Shown piece after piece: positions 23,827 through 34,300 of a stretch of 59,220 bases of DNA (positions are counted from its first letter, which is position 1; each line of letters opens with the position of its first letter). Source of the DNA: Flavimaribacter sp039888615 (GTDB lineage Bacteria > Pseudomonadota > Alphaproteobacteria > Rhizobiales > Rhizobiaceae); the NCBI GenBank assembly GCA_039888615.1, contig JBDQQS010000025.1, one strand, 5' to 3'. The position numbers and the translations under genes are program-made. The notes below the pieces were generated by a model that saw nothing but the letters and a program-made list of their open reading frames with translations, did no database searches and had not been told where the DNA came from.

Positions 23827-24963
23827 ATGAAAATACTGCCTGTTATTCTATCAGTTGCCTCAATCTTGGGCGCGTCTGTGGCCGCCCAAGCCGAAAGCAT
23901 CCTGATAGGCATCACCAATCCCTACACTGGTCCGGCGGCTATCGCCGCTGAGCGGGAAAAATGGGGAATCGACCTCGCCGTAGAGGAAATCAACGAGGCC
24001 GGAGGTCTGCTCGGCATGCAGATCGAACTCCTGCCGATGGACAACAAGTGCAATCCATCGGAGGCCGTGAACGTCGCGAACAAGCTGGTCGAAGCGAAGG
24101 TCAACGTCATCATCGGCGCCCACTGCAGTTCGGCGACGCTGGCGACCATGCCGATCATCGAGAAGGCCGGCATTCCGATGGTCACCGCCGTGTCGACCAG
24201 CCCCGCCATCACCGACCAGTCCGGCGTTGGCGGCAACAAGTGGGAATTCCGCATCAATCCGTCCGACGCGGCGATGATGAAGACGCTCGCCGGATATCTC
24301 GCCAAATCCGGCGACTTCAAGAAGGTCGCAATTCTCGGTGAGGACACCGATTTCGGACGCGGCGGCGCAGAATCCTTTGCGGCCTTCGCCAAGGAAGCCG
24401 GCGTCGAGATCATCTCCACCGATTTCGCGCCTCAGGGCATGCCCGACTTCACGCCGGTCCTGACCAAGGTGTCGCGCTCGAAACCCGACGCAATCGCTCT
24501 CTTCCAGCTAGGCTCCGACCAGCTGACCCTGCTGCGCAACGCCATGCAGCTTGGTCTGACCATTCCCTATACGGGCCGCGCCGAACTTGGCGGCCAGAAT
24601 GAAGAGTTGATCAGCGCCGGCGGCATGGAAGGATCCGTCAGCGCCTGGACCTATTCGCCGGAGATCGACACGCCGGAGAACAAGTCCTTCGCCGAAAAGA
24701 TTAAGGCGAAGCACGAGATCTCGCCGGTGCTGCAGACCTGGGCGGGCTACGATTCCGTCAACATCATCGCTCAGGCGATCAAGGAAGCCGGTAGCGCCGA
24801 ACCGGCCGCCATCCGCGATGCGCTCGAAAAAATCGAGTTCACCACGGTGATGGGCAAGACGATCTCCTTCGACGATTATAACCAGGCCGGTGAGATTGTC
24901 GTGATTCTCGGCGTCAACGACAACAAGGTCGACATCCTGTCGCTCGAACAGGTCGCGAAATAA
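23827..24963 (+). CDS. livK: ABC transporter substrate-binding protein (LivK-type)
   Basis: A 378-residue periplasmic binding protein. The first 23 residues are a signal peptide ending SVAAQA before ESILIGI. Type I periplasmic-binding features follow: NPYTGPAAIAAEREKWGIDL, EINEAGGLLGMQIELLPMD, and the AHCSSATLATMPIIEKAGIP ligand region (about residues 97-116). It should deliver the ligand to LivHMGF, whose operon starts on the other strand 311 bp away. Ligand identity is unknown and need not be an amino acid. A strong AGGAGGA site lies 4 bp before the ATG, and a terminator hairpin follows. Confidence 0.92.
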   Translation: MKILPVILSVASILGASVAAQAESILIGITNPYTGPAAIAAEREKWGIDLAVEEINEAGGLLGMQIELLPMDNKCNPSEAVNVANKLVEAKVNVIIGAHCSSATLATMPIIEKAGIPMVTAVSTSPAITDQSGVGGNKWEFRINPSDAAMMKTLAGYLAKSGDFKKVAILGEDTDFGRGGAESFAAFAKEAGVEIISTDFAPQGMPDFTPVLTKVSRSKPDAIALFQLGSDQLTLLRNAMQLGLTIPYTGRAELGGQNEELISAGGMEGSVSAWTYSPEIDTPENKSFAEKIKAKHEISPVLQTWAGYDSVNIIAQAIKEAGSAEPAAIRDALEKIEFTTVMGKTISFDDYNQAGEIVVILGVNDNKVDILSLEQVAK

Positions 24964-24974
24964 GACGACGCGAT

Positions 24975-24997
24975 GCGGCGGGGTTCAGCCCCGCCGC
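24975..24997. terminator. hairpin terminator, probably bidirectional
   Basis: A perfect 9-bp stem (GCGGCGGGG / CCCCGCCGC) with a TTCAG loop lies 12 bp after the livK stop and 21 bp before the stop of the convergent cyclase gene. There is no long T tract, so it may serve both directions with moderate efficiency. Confidence 0.7.
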
Positions 24998-25017
24998 TCA
25001 TCATACAGCCAAATCTG

Positions 25018-26919
25018 CTACTTCTGCTCGCCGACAAGCTCATACACCGTCGTCGCATGGGTCATGCCCTTGGCGATCGTTCGGTCGACCTTGCGGAACG
25101 TGAAGGTGTCGCCGGCCTGATCCCGAACTGACTCGCTGACCAGAATGTCGGTGTCGTACTCCTTGTTGAGGCTTTCCAGCCTGGCGGCCAGATTGACCGT
25201 ATTACCGAGCGCCGTGTAGTTCATTCGCTCCGACGAGCCGAGATTGCCGACGACGGCGACGCCGGTGTTGACGCCGAAGCGGGTGCGGAAGCGCGGCAGG
25301 CCTTCCGCCTCGAATTGCCTGTTGATGGCTTCGCTGGCTTGACGCGCGGCGAGCACGGCGCGACAGGCGCTTTTGACATGGTCGTCCTGCGGCTCCGGCG
25401 CGTTCCAGAACACCATGACTGCGTCGCCGATGAACTTGTCGATCGTGCCGCCCTCGGCAAGAAAGGCGTCCGTCAGGGCGCTGAAATAGCGCGACGTCTG
25501 GCTCATTAGCGCATTCGGGTCGGTGCTTTCTGCAATCGTCGTGAAGTTCTCGACATCAGTAAAGACGACTGAAAGGCCCTGCCGCACGCCGCCGATCTCC
25601 GTGGACACTTCGTCCTTCAGCAGTCTTCGCACGAGTTCCGAGGGAACGAAGCGCGAGAACGACCAGATTGCTTTCTGTGCGAGATGAACGGCTTCGCCGA
25701 GATTTCGGATTTCCCTGATCAGCGAGACAATCGGGCGGTCGGGCGGCGTCTGCATCGTTTGCAGCCTGTTGGCCTCGTCGGTGATCGCCAGCAACTGCCT
25801 GGATATCCTGCTGGCCGCGAACCAACTCACCGGCAAGAAGATTGCGCCGATCGCGCAGGCGACCAGGAAGCCGCGCCATTGCAGCCGCCGGATGTCGCCG
25901 GCGAAATCCGTCTCCTGGGCGATCAGGACGATATGGGCGCCGGGGAAATCCGGGATATGGAGCGGGCCGATTCGGTAGAGCCAATAACTTCCCTTGTCGT
26001 CGTGGACGCCGCCTGCCTCTCTTGCTTTTTCTCTCGAATCCGCAAGCGCGTCTTTTACGAGCCCGTCGTCGAGGTCGGCGATGGTCGGCAGCGCAACGCT
26101 GTCGCTGGCGCTCAGCTTTTTTGCAAGCAGGCTGTTATAGTGCGGATGCGCCAGCAGCGTTCCGTCGGCCATGTAGGCGACGCTGACAGTGTTTTCGACC
26201 TCCGCCTGTTCGGAAACGAAATGGCTGAATTCGACGGTCTGGATGTCAATCCCGACCACGCCCTGCATGACGCCGTCGAGCTCCGCGCTGACCGTTATCA
26301 GGGACTCGCCGCTGGCGTAGGAACGGTAGGGTCGCGATATGGCCGCGGTATGGTGACCTTTGGCGTCGAGATACCAGGGGCGCGTGCGGGCGTCGTATCC
26401 GAAATGCGGTATGGTGATTTCGCTGATCATCTGCATGTCTGCGTCGAGAAATCTGCGAAACAGCGGAAGCTGCCCGGGGGCGCCCGGGAAGACCTGATTC
26501 AGGATATAGACAGCGCCGTCTGGCGTCTGGAACACTTGTCTTTGCTCCGGTGTCAATTCTGAGACGCGCAGCAACTGCAGCCAATAGCCATCGGCGTATC
26601 CGACGTAAACGCTTTCATATCCCTCCGCCTGTTCAAGTATCATCCTGAAGAGTTCGATCGCCTGATTGTCGACTCCCGGACGTTTCTGATCGGCGATCGA
26701 GGGAATGGCGGAGAGGAAATTGACGAGCCTGACCGTATTGGCGAGGCGCGCGTTGATCCGCGTTGCGACGCGTTCGCTGACCGACTCCATGCTGTCTCCC
26801 GCCGAAGTGTGGACGGCGATCGTGAGTATTCGATATTGCAGGCCAATCAGCATCAGGGCCAAGGTGACGAGGATGACCATCACGAGGGACGTGATGGTGA
26901 GGCGAAATGATAGCGTCAT
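25018..26919 (-). CDS. membrane-bound class III adenylate/guanylate cyclase with Cache-type sensor
   Basis: A 633-residue protein from ATG 26919 (662 from 27006). A membrane helix (about residues 6-28) and a second near 350-372 enclose a roughly 320-residue periplasmic sensor with Cache-like features (PWYLDAKGHHTAAISRPYRS, GVVGIDIQTVEF). A short HAMP-like linker follows, then the class III cyclase domain. Metal-binding Asp residues are in VFTDVENF and FIGDAVMVFW, the purine-recognition Lys is in IDKFIGD with Thr in NYTALG, and the transition-state Asn and Arg lie in NTVNLAARLES. All catalytic positions are present, so it is likely active, making cAMP in response to an external ligand. It is transcribed alone, convergent with livK. 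Confidence 0.9.
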   Translation of the reverse strand: MTLSFRLTITSLVMVILVTLALMLIGLQYRILTIAVHTSAGDSMESVSERVATRINARLANTVRLVNFLSAIPSIADQKRPGVDNQAIELFRMILEQAEGYESVYVGYADGYWLQLLRVSELTPEQRQVFQTPDGAVYILNQVFPGAPGQLPLFRRFLDADMQMISEITIPHFGYDARTRPWYLDAKGHHTAAISRPYRSYASGESLITVSAELDGVMQGVVGIDIQTVEFSHFVSEQAEVENTVSVAYMADGTLLAHPHYNSLLAKKLSASDSVALPTIADLDDGLVKDALADSREKAREAGGVHDDKGSYWLYRIGPLHIPDFPGAHIVLIAQETDFAGDIRRLQWRGFLVACAIGAIFLPVSWFAASRISRQLLAITDEANRLQTMQTPPDRPIVSLIREIRNLGEAVHLAQKAIWSFSRFVPSELVRRLLKDEVSTEIGGVRQGLSVVFTDVENFTTIAESTDPNALMSQTSRYFSALTDAFLAEGGTIDKFIGDAVMVFWNAPEPQDDHVKSACRAVLAARQASEAINRQFEAEGLPRFRTRFGVNTGVAVVGNLGSSERMNYTALGNTVNLAARLESLNKEYDTDILVSESVRDQAGDTFTFRKVDRTIAKGMTHATTVYELVGEQK

Positions 26920-27116
26920 GATTTTACAGCCTGGAGCTTCAGCGGGCGCTTGGGCCCCGGCAATTCTTTTTGATGAAAATCTGTTGTAAAGCTTTGCGGT
27001 AAACATACCCTTTCAGGTAAAGGCGAGACCTGAGCGAGATTCTGCTTCAAAGACATATTGATCCCGCAATCGCCGTGATAGAACGCCGGCGAGGCTGAAC
27101 CGGAAAGGACCCATCC

Positions 27117-27515
27117 ATGCGCAAGTTGCTTTTTGTCGGAATACTGGCGGCTCTGGCCCTTGGAGGCGCCTCGCACGCCGCCGACGGGGGAATCGTGGGA
27201 AGCTGGCGGTTTGAATCGATCGGCGGCGCGCAGGACTTCGATTCAGGCAAGACCAGCCTGGAGGTTACCCCGGAAGAAAACATCTCGATGACGATCGGCT
27301 GCAACCAGATGACGTCCATTCCGGCGATCGAGGGCGACAATATCGATTTCGGACCGGTAGCGGCGACGCGAAAGGCCTGTCCGCCGCCGCTCGGGGCTCT
27401 TGAGCAGAGATTGCAGGAAGCGCTGGCGGCTGTGAGCAATTTCACCATCGAAGGTGATACGCTGCAGTTGCGCGACGACAGCGGCGATCCGGTCGCCGTT
27501 CTCGTCAGGAAATAG
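27117..27515 (+). CDS. META/HslJ-domain exported protein
   Basis: A 132-residue protein with a signal peptide (about 1-21, ending GGASHA) and a single META/HslJ-type domain. IVGSWRFESIGG is the usual first strand and MTIGCNQMTSIPAIEGDNI is the characteristic G-C-N motif followed by the second half of the domain. LQEALAAVSNFTIEGDTLQL matches the C-terminal repeat. Family members are small periplasmic or outer-membrane proteins linked in E. coli to heat shock and novobiocin resistance; their molecular role is not established. The gene is divergent from the cyclase and followed by a bidirectional hairpin. Confidence 0.8.
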   Translation: MRKLLFVGILAALALGGASHAADGGIVGSWRFESIGGAQDFDSGKTSLEVTPEENISMTIGCNQMTSIPAIEGDNIDFGPVAATRKACPPPLGALEQRLQEALAAVSNFTIEGDTLQLRDDSGDPVAVLVRK

Positions 27516-27523
27516 AAGGAGTA

Positions 27524-27545
27524 CGGGCGGCGGTCACGCCGCCCG
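27524..27545. terminator. hairpin terminator between convergent genes
   Basis: CGGGCGGCG and CGCCGCCCG form a perfect 9-bp stem with a GTCA loop. It lies between the stop of the META-domain gene (27515) and the stop of ribH (27555), so it can serve both. No marked T run follows. Confidence 0.7.
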
Positions 27546-27554
27546 ATCGAAGCT

Positions 27555-27989
27555 TCAAGCGGCCTTGGCGTTGCGAATTCTGCCAACGGCGAGCGCGGCT
27601 TCCGCCGCTTCCCGACCCTTCAGCACGAAATGCTCCCGGTAGATCCGGGTATGGTGTTCGCTCGGCTGATAGTGATGCGGCGTCAACGACACCGACAAGA
27701 CCGGGACGCCTGTCTCGAGACCCGCCTGCATCAAGCCGTTGACGACCGCCTGCGCCACGAAATCGTGGCGATAGATCCCGCCGTCGACCACGAAGGCGGC
27801 CGCGGCGACGGCTCCGTAGCGTCCAGAACGCGCGAGGTCGCGCGCAAGCAATGGCATTTCAAACGCGCCTGGAACATCGAATACGTCGATCTGTTCCGAA
27901 GGAATGATTTCCGAAAATCCCACCAGGGCCTGGTCGACAATATCCTTGTGCCAGTTCGCCTTGATGAACGCATATCGGGTGTGTGTCAT
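27555..27989 (-). CDS. ribH2: 6,7-dimethyl-8-ribityllumazine synthase, type II
   Basis: A 144-residue lumazine synthase, the penultimate enzyme of riboflavin synthesis: it joins 5-amino-6-ribitylaminouracil with 3,4-dihydroxy-2-butanone 4-phosphate. Visible motifs are DVPGAFEMPLLARDLARSG, the AAFVVDGGIYRHDFVAQAVV region with the active-site His, and SVSLTPHHYQPSEHHTRIYR. Compact size, Trp near residue 11 and loss of the usual GTE loop fit the type II (RibH2) form known in Brucella and Mesorhizobium. ATG 27989 is preferred because AGGAG lies just upstream. An FMN riboswitch precedes the gene, which stands alone with no other rib genes nearby. Confidence 0.92.
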   Translation of the reverse strand: MTHTRYAFIKANWHKDIVDQALVGFSEIIPSEQIDVFDVPGAFEMPLLARDLARSGRYGAVAAAAFVVDGGIYRHDFVAQAVVNGLMQAGLETGVPVLSVSLTPHHYQPSEHHTRIYREHFVLKGREAAEAALAVGRIRNAKAA

Positions 27990-28067
27990 GGTGATCTCCT
28001 TTCGTAACGACACGTCACCCAAGGCGATCACATGCCACACGATCCGCGGCGAGCGGGATCGGCGACA

Positions 28068-28206
28068 CGTTCTCTTTCATCCGGACTATGACCGTCGGCT
28101 CAGGCGTCTCACCTGATCTGCTGACCCTTTCCTTGAAGAAAGGCGCTCGCGGGCTCGCGGCTTCCGCCGCATACCGCCGGTGGGGACTTCCACCCCGCCC
28201 TGAGAA
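28068..28206 (-). promoter_or_regulatory. FMN riboswitch (RFN element)
   Basis: Read on the minus strand, the region contains the conserved RFN blocks in order: CAGGGCGGGGTGGAAGTCCC, CACCGGCGGTATGCGG, GAAGCCGCGAGC, GGTCAGCAGATCAGGTGAGA, GCCGACGGTCATAGTCCGGA and TGAAAGAGAACG. It binds flavin mononucleotide and lies 79 nt before the ribH2 start. GTGATC (complement of 28026-28031) can pair with GATCAC (complement of 27991-27996), which adjoins the ribosome site and start codon, so control is probably at translation initiation; that part is inference. Confidence 0.95.
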
Positions 28207-28371
28207 CGACGACATTATTTCTGCGAAAGTTGAAATATTCAAGCGGATTGACACGGTCGGTTACGCTGCGCTGCAAAACGTGTGATACTGCGTTGGAACT
28301 TCGTCGCATTTTCGGAGTTTCATGGACATTGATGTGTCCTTTCTTGCCCCGGTTAACCGAATGAGTCTTTC

Positions 28372-31300
28372 ATGAACGCGCATACCGACACCAGGTCGGC
28401 GAGCGGTCGCATCCCGTTGATTCGGGGCGTCGAGGAACCCATACGCTCCCCGCTTGTCCATTCAGGAGATTTGCGAGACTACGGCGAGGCGCTGGCCGCC
28501 GGAAACATGTTTCCGGCCGAGCCCATACCGGAATTCGACGTTCACGGTCAGATCTCGGTCATCGCGCGCAATATCGGCGATGTCGTCGCCACACATAACG
28601 CCGCGAACCAGCAGGGCGAGACGATCACGCCCGCGGCCAACTGGCTGCTCGACAATTCGCACATCGTGGAGGAGGCGATCAGTGAAGTTCGACGGGATCT
28701 GCCGCCGCGATTCTACCGGCAGCTTCCGCAGATGGACGGCGCGGGCATGTCGCGGGTTCTGGCGATCGCCTGGCACTATGTCGCCCAAACCGACAGCGCC
28801 GTGTCCCGCGAGGGATTCGGGGCGATCGTCGACGGTTTTCAGGATGTCGAGCCGCTCCGGATCGGCGAATTGTGGGCGCTTCCCTCCGTGCTCCGCTTCG
28901 TGCTGCTGGAAAACCTTCGGCGGCTCGCGCTCAGGGTCGAGAGGGCGCGGGTGCTGCGCCAGCTCGCCAACAACGTCGCCGACCGGCTCGCCTCGATTCC
29001 CGACGACGACATCGATATCCTGCAGGATTATTCGGAGTATGCGCTTGATCGCAGTTTCGCCACCCAGTTGCTGCATCGTCTGCGGGACGGTTCGCATTCA
29101 TTCAGTCAGGCGCTGGGATGGCTGGAAAGACGACTGGAGGAGGGCGGCAGCGACGCCGAGCAGATAACGCTCGACGAACATGCAGTGCTTTCCGGCGGCA
29201 ATGTCACCACGGGCAACATTATTCGCGGATTGCGTCTCATTGACGACACGGACTGGATCGGCTGGTTCGAGCAGGTGAGCCGGATCGACCGGATGCTGCA
29301 TGAGCGCACGGATTTCGGCCTGCTCGATGCGCCCTCGCGCAATGTCTACCGAAAAACCATTGAGAAGCTCGCCAAGCGGTCCGGCCTGAGCGAGTTCGAC
29401 GTCGCCACAAAGGCGATCGATTTTGTCCAGGCCGGGCGTGAAACGGAAAGCAGCGTCGAGATCGGTTGCGCCCTTGTCGGCCGGATGCGCGTCGCATTCG
29501 AACGAAGCCTCGGATACAAGCCGCCAGTAGCCGACAGGCTGCTGCGGTATATCCGCGCCGCCGGCTGGCCGGCCATGGTTGTTCCCGTTGTCCTCTTCAC
29601 CGCGATCATCGTCGCGGTAACGGCTTTCATTCTGGGTTATGCGGGCCTTTCAGCGGCCGGAATCGTCCTTCTTTGCCTGCTCGTCGCCCTGCCGGCCAGC
29701 GAAGCCGCGCTCGGTCTCTTCAACACGCTGGTGGCGCTTTTCGTCGAACCGAAACAATTGATCGCCTACGAATACAAATCAGGCATTCCGGCCCATGCGA
29801 GAACCATGGTGGCGATGCCGGTGATTCTTGCGACGCGCGACGACGTCGACGACGCTGTGCATAACCTCGAAGTCCACTATCTTTCCAACGCGGATGGCGA
29901 AATTCACTTTGCGCTGCTGTCGGACTGGCCGGACAGCACTATCGAACGTTCCGATCGCGACGACGAACTGCTCGATTATACCCGCATGCTGATCGCCGGG
30001 CTCAATGCCCGCTATCCGAAATCGCAGCATGTGCGGTTTTACCTGCTGCATCGCCACAGGTTGAAGAACCCGTCCGAGGACTGCTGGATGGGCTGGGAGC
30101 GCAAGCGCGGCAAACTTCATGAACTCAACGCCCTTTTGAAGGGCGGCGTCGAGACCACGTTCTTTCCACCGCACGATCCGCTTCCGGACGACGTCAAATA
30201 TGTCATGACGGTGGACGCCGACACGCGCATGACGCGGGACGCCGTGCACCGGCTTGTGGGCAAGCTCGAACATCCGCTGAACCAGCCGGTCATCGATCAC
30301 GCGTCCGGCCGCGTAATTTCCGGTTACGGCATATTGCAGCCGCGCGTTACGCCGTCGCTTACGACCGGCGACGAGGCGTCCTTCTTCCAGAGGATCTTTT
30401 CCGATGGCAGGGGCATAGACCCGTATGTCTTCACCGTGTCCGACGTCTATCAGGATCTGTTTCGCGAGGGCAGTTTCACCGGCAAGGGGCTTTATCACAT
30501 CGACGCCTTCGAGGTGGCCTTGAGGCGGAAGATACCCGAAAACACCGTCCTCAGCCACGACCTGCTGGAGGGCGCCTATGCCCGCGCCGCCCTGGTGTCG
30601 GACATCGAACTGATCGAGGATTATCCCACCCGCTACCTCGTCGATGCATCGCGCCACCACCGCTGGGCGCGTGGCGACTGGCAGCTCCTGCACCGGATTT
30701 TCAGTCCGCGCTCGAAGCTGCCCGGCCTTTCGCGCTGGAAGATGTTGGACAATCTGCGCCGGTCGCTGATGCCGATTACATGGATCGCGGCGTCCGTGGC
30801 CGGCTGGAGCCTGCTGCCCTTCGCGCCGGCGGCTGTGTGGCAGCTTTTCCTGATCGTTACCGTGTTCTTCTCGCTGACCCTTGGCGTCATCGACGCCTTC
30901 ATGCCGCGCACCATGGAGATGACGCCGCGAAGCTATCTGGCCTCGTTCGGCCGCAGTTTTGCGATGGGAACGGCGCAGGTGGCGATGCGACTGGCGCTCA
31001 TGGCGCACATGGCCTGGTCCATGGGCGACGCGATCGTGCGGACGCTGCACCGTGTCTTCGTCACCCGCAAGCATCTGCTGGAATGGCGCACAGCCTCCCA
31101 GGTGGCGCGGGCCGGAACGCGCTCCTTGTCCGCTCACTACAGATCCATGTGGGGCGCGCTGGCCGTCGGCGCGGCCGGACTGGCGATACCGATCGCTTTC
31201 GGATCCTCCGGCGCAGCGATCGCAGCAGTCTTTGCCCTGATCTGGTTCGCCTCGCCGTCGATCGCATGGCTCATCAGCCGCTCCGCAGAAAGCGATGACC

Positions 31301-34300
31301 GGCTGATATTGCGCCCGGAAGACGGCGAGGCGCTGCGCAACATCGCGCGGCGAACCTGGCTCTATTTCGAGACTTTCGTCAACGAACAGCATAATTTTCT
31401 GCCGCCGGACAATTTCCAGGAGACGCCCGCTCCCGTAGTCGCGCCGCGAACCTCGCCGACCAATATCGGGCTCTATTTCCTGTCGGTCGTCTCGGCGCGC
31501 GACTTCGGCTGGATCAGCCTGACGGAAACCATCGAAAGGCTGGAACAGACGCTGACGTCGCTCGAAAAGCTCGAGCGATATCGCGGCCATATCTACAACT
31601 GGTACGACATCGAGACCCTTCAGCCACTGCAGCCGCATTACATATCTGCGGTGGACAGCGGAAACCTGGCAGGACACCTGCTCGCCGTGGCCTCCGCGTG
31701 CCGGCACTGGGCCGATGCGCCGGCTGCGCATGCGCAGGGCGATTTCCGCGGTATTCTGGATGTGCTTTCCATACTTGAGGATCAACACGCCGCATTGCCG
31801 GACGAACGGCGCTCACTTCGACCGTTGCGCCAGCGCATGCGCGAGCGGCTGGAAGGCATGCGGCGCTCCGTTCGCACCATGATCAACGAGCCGGAAACGG
31901 CCACGTTCCGGACAATCGATCTGACGGTGATCGCTGTCGACATCAAGAATCTCGCGGGCGGTCTCAACGAGGAAATCCGCAACGCCGACAGCGAGACGAT
32001 CGTGCTCTGGGCGAACAAGCTCGAGAATGCCTGTCGCTCTCACCTGGCCGACGCTCATCTCGAAGGTTCCGGAGCCGCGAGCCTGCGCAGCCGGCTTCTC
32101 GGCATCGGCGACCGGGCGCGCAATCTCGCCTTCGGCATGGATTTCTCGTTCCTGCTGAACCGCGAGCGCAAGCTATTGTCGATCGGTTTTCGCGTCGCCG
32201 AGCAGCAGCTGGACGAATCCTGCTACGATCTTCTCGCATCCGAAGCGCGGCTCGCCAGCCTCTTTGCGATCGCCAAGGGCGACGTCCCGACGGAACACTG
32301 GCTGCGGCTTGGCCGCTCCGTCACCGAAATCGGATTTTCGGCGGCGCTGCTGTCATGGTCCGGCTCGATGTTCGAATATCTGATGCCGCCGCTCGTCATG
32401 AAGGAGCCGCTCGGCGGCATCCTCGACCAGTCATCGCATCTGATCATCCGCAAGCAGATCGCCTATGGACGGTCGAAGCGCATACCCTGGGGCGTATCCG
32501 AAGCGGCCTACAACGCCCGCGACACCCAGATGACCTATCAGTACACGAATTTCGGCGTGCCCGGGTTGGGCCTCAAGCGCGGGCTGGGCCAGGAAACGGT
32601 GATCGCGCCCTACGCCAGCCTGCTGGCGGCGCAGTTCCGGCCGGCCGAGGCGGTCGAGAATCTGAAGCGCCTGGAAAAACTCGGCGCCTGCGGCCGCTAC
32701 GGCTTCCACGACGCGGTGGATTTCACGCCTGGTCGGGTTCCCGAAGGCCATGATTGCGCCGTGGTCCGGAATTTCATGGCGCATCACCATGGCATGTCCA
32801 TCGTCGCGGTCGCCAATGTGGTGTTCGAAGGCCGCATGCGCGACCGGTTTCACGACGACCCGGTGATTGAAGCCGCGGAGCTGCTGCTGCAGGAAAAGGC
32901 GCCGCGCATCATTCCCCCCGCGCCGATCCGCAGCGAGGCGAGCGAGCAGGTCAAGCCCGCGGTGGTCGACGATCGCCCCGATTCGCGGCTGATCGAGAAC
33001 CCGCTGAATGCGTCCCGCGCCGTCAACCTGATGTCGAACGGACACTATCATGTCATGGTGACCGCGGCGGGAACGGGCTATAGCCGCGCCGACGAGATTT
33101 CCGTCACCCGCTGGTCGGCTGATCCGACGGAGGATAAAAGCGGGACCTTCATATTCCTCAGAGACGCCGAAACGGGCGCCTGGTGGTCCGCGACCGCGGA
33201 ACCGAAACGCATCGAGGGCGAGAAGGCGAGCGCGTTCTTCTGCGAGGACAAGGCGACGTTTTTCAAGACCGTAGGCGACTTCCGGTCGGAAACGGAATGC
33301 ATCGTGCTTGGCGAGGGCAATGGCGAAGTGCGCCGTATCACGCTCATCAACGACGGTCAGGAAGAGCGTCATATGGAACTGACGTCATTCGCCGAAGTCG
33401 CGCTTGCATTCGAGGCTGCCGACAGCGCGCATCCGGCGTTTTCGAAGATGTTCGTGAAGACGGAAATCGACGGACAGGACAAAGTCATTTTCGCGACGCG
33501 AAGGAAGCGCTCCGACGGCGATCCGTCGATTGCGCTCGCCCACTTCATGACCTGCGGGGCCGGCGTGGCGCGCGACCTCGAGGCCGAAACAGACCGCCGG
33601 TCCTTCATCGGCCGGGGCCGGTCGATCGACACCGCAGCCGCCTTCGATCCGGGCGCGACGCTGTCGGGGAACGCCGGCCATGTCATGGATCCGGTCATGG
33701 CTTTGCGCTGCAAGGTGCGCGTTCCTGCGCGCAAGAAGGTTTCGCTCAGCTTCTGGAGCGTGGTCGCGGCCAATCGCGGCGATATCGAAGACGAGATCCG
33801 TCGCTTTCGCTATTCGGACATATTCCAGCGCCAGGCCATGCTCGCCTGGACCCGCTCGCAGGTGCAGGTCCGGCATGTGGGGCTGAGCCTGTCGGAGGCT
33901 GCGGGCGTTCAGAAACTGGCCCGGTATCTCCTTTATCCCGATCCGGTGCTGCGCGCGCAGCCAGAGACGATCGCCGAGCGCCTTGGACCGCAATCCACGC
34001 TCTGGCCTCTGTCGATTTCCGGAGACTTCCCGATATTCGCACTGCGCATCGGCGACGAGGCGGACATCGAGATCGTCGCCTCCGCGTTGAGGATGCAGGA
34101 GTATCTTCGCGCGCACGGATTGTTCGCGGACCTCGTCATCGTCAACGAACAGGCCTCTTCATACGTGCAGGATCTGCAGAACGCGATCGAACTGTTGTGC
34201 GACAACGCCCGGGCGCGGGGCCGGGAACTCGGGCCGCGACAGCATATCTTCACGGTTCGCCGCGACCTTGCCGATGCGGATTCCTATGGAACCCTGATCG

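Noticed and set aside
29779..31788. A 669-codon open frame on the minus strand inside ndvB
   Set aside because: It lies fully opposite the GT84 part of an intact ndvB and shows only the composition of a reverse shadow.
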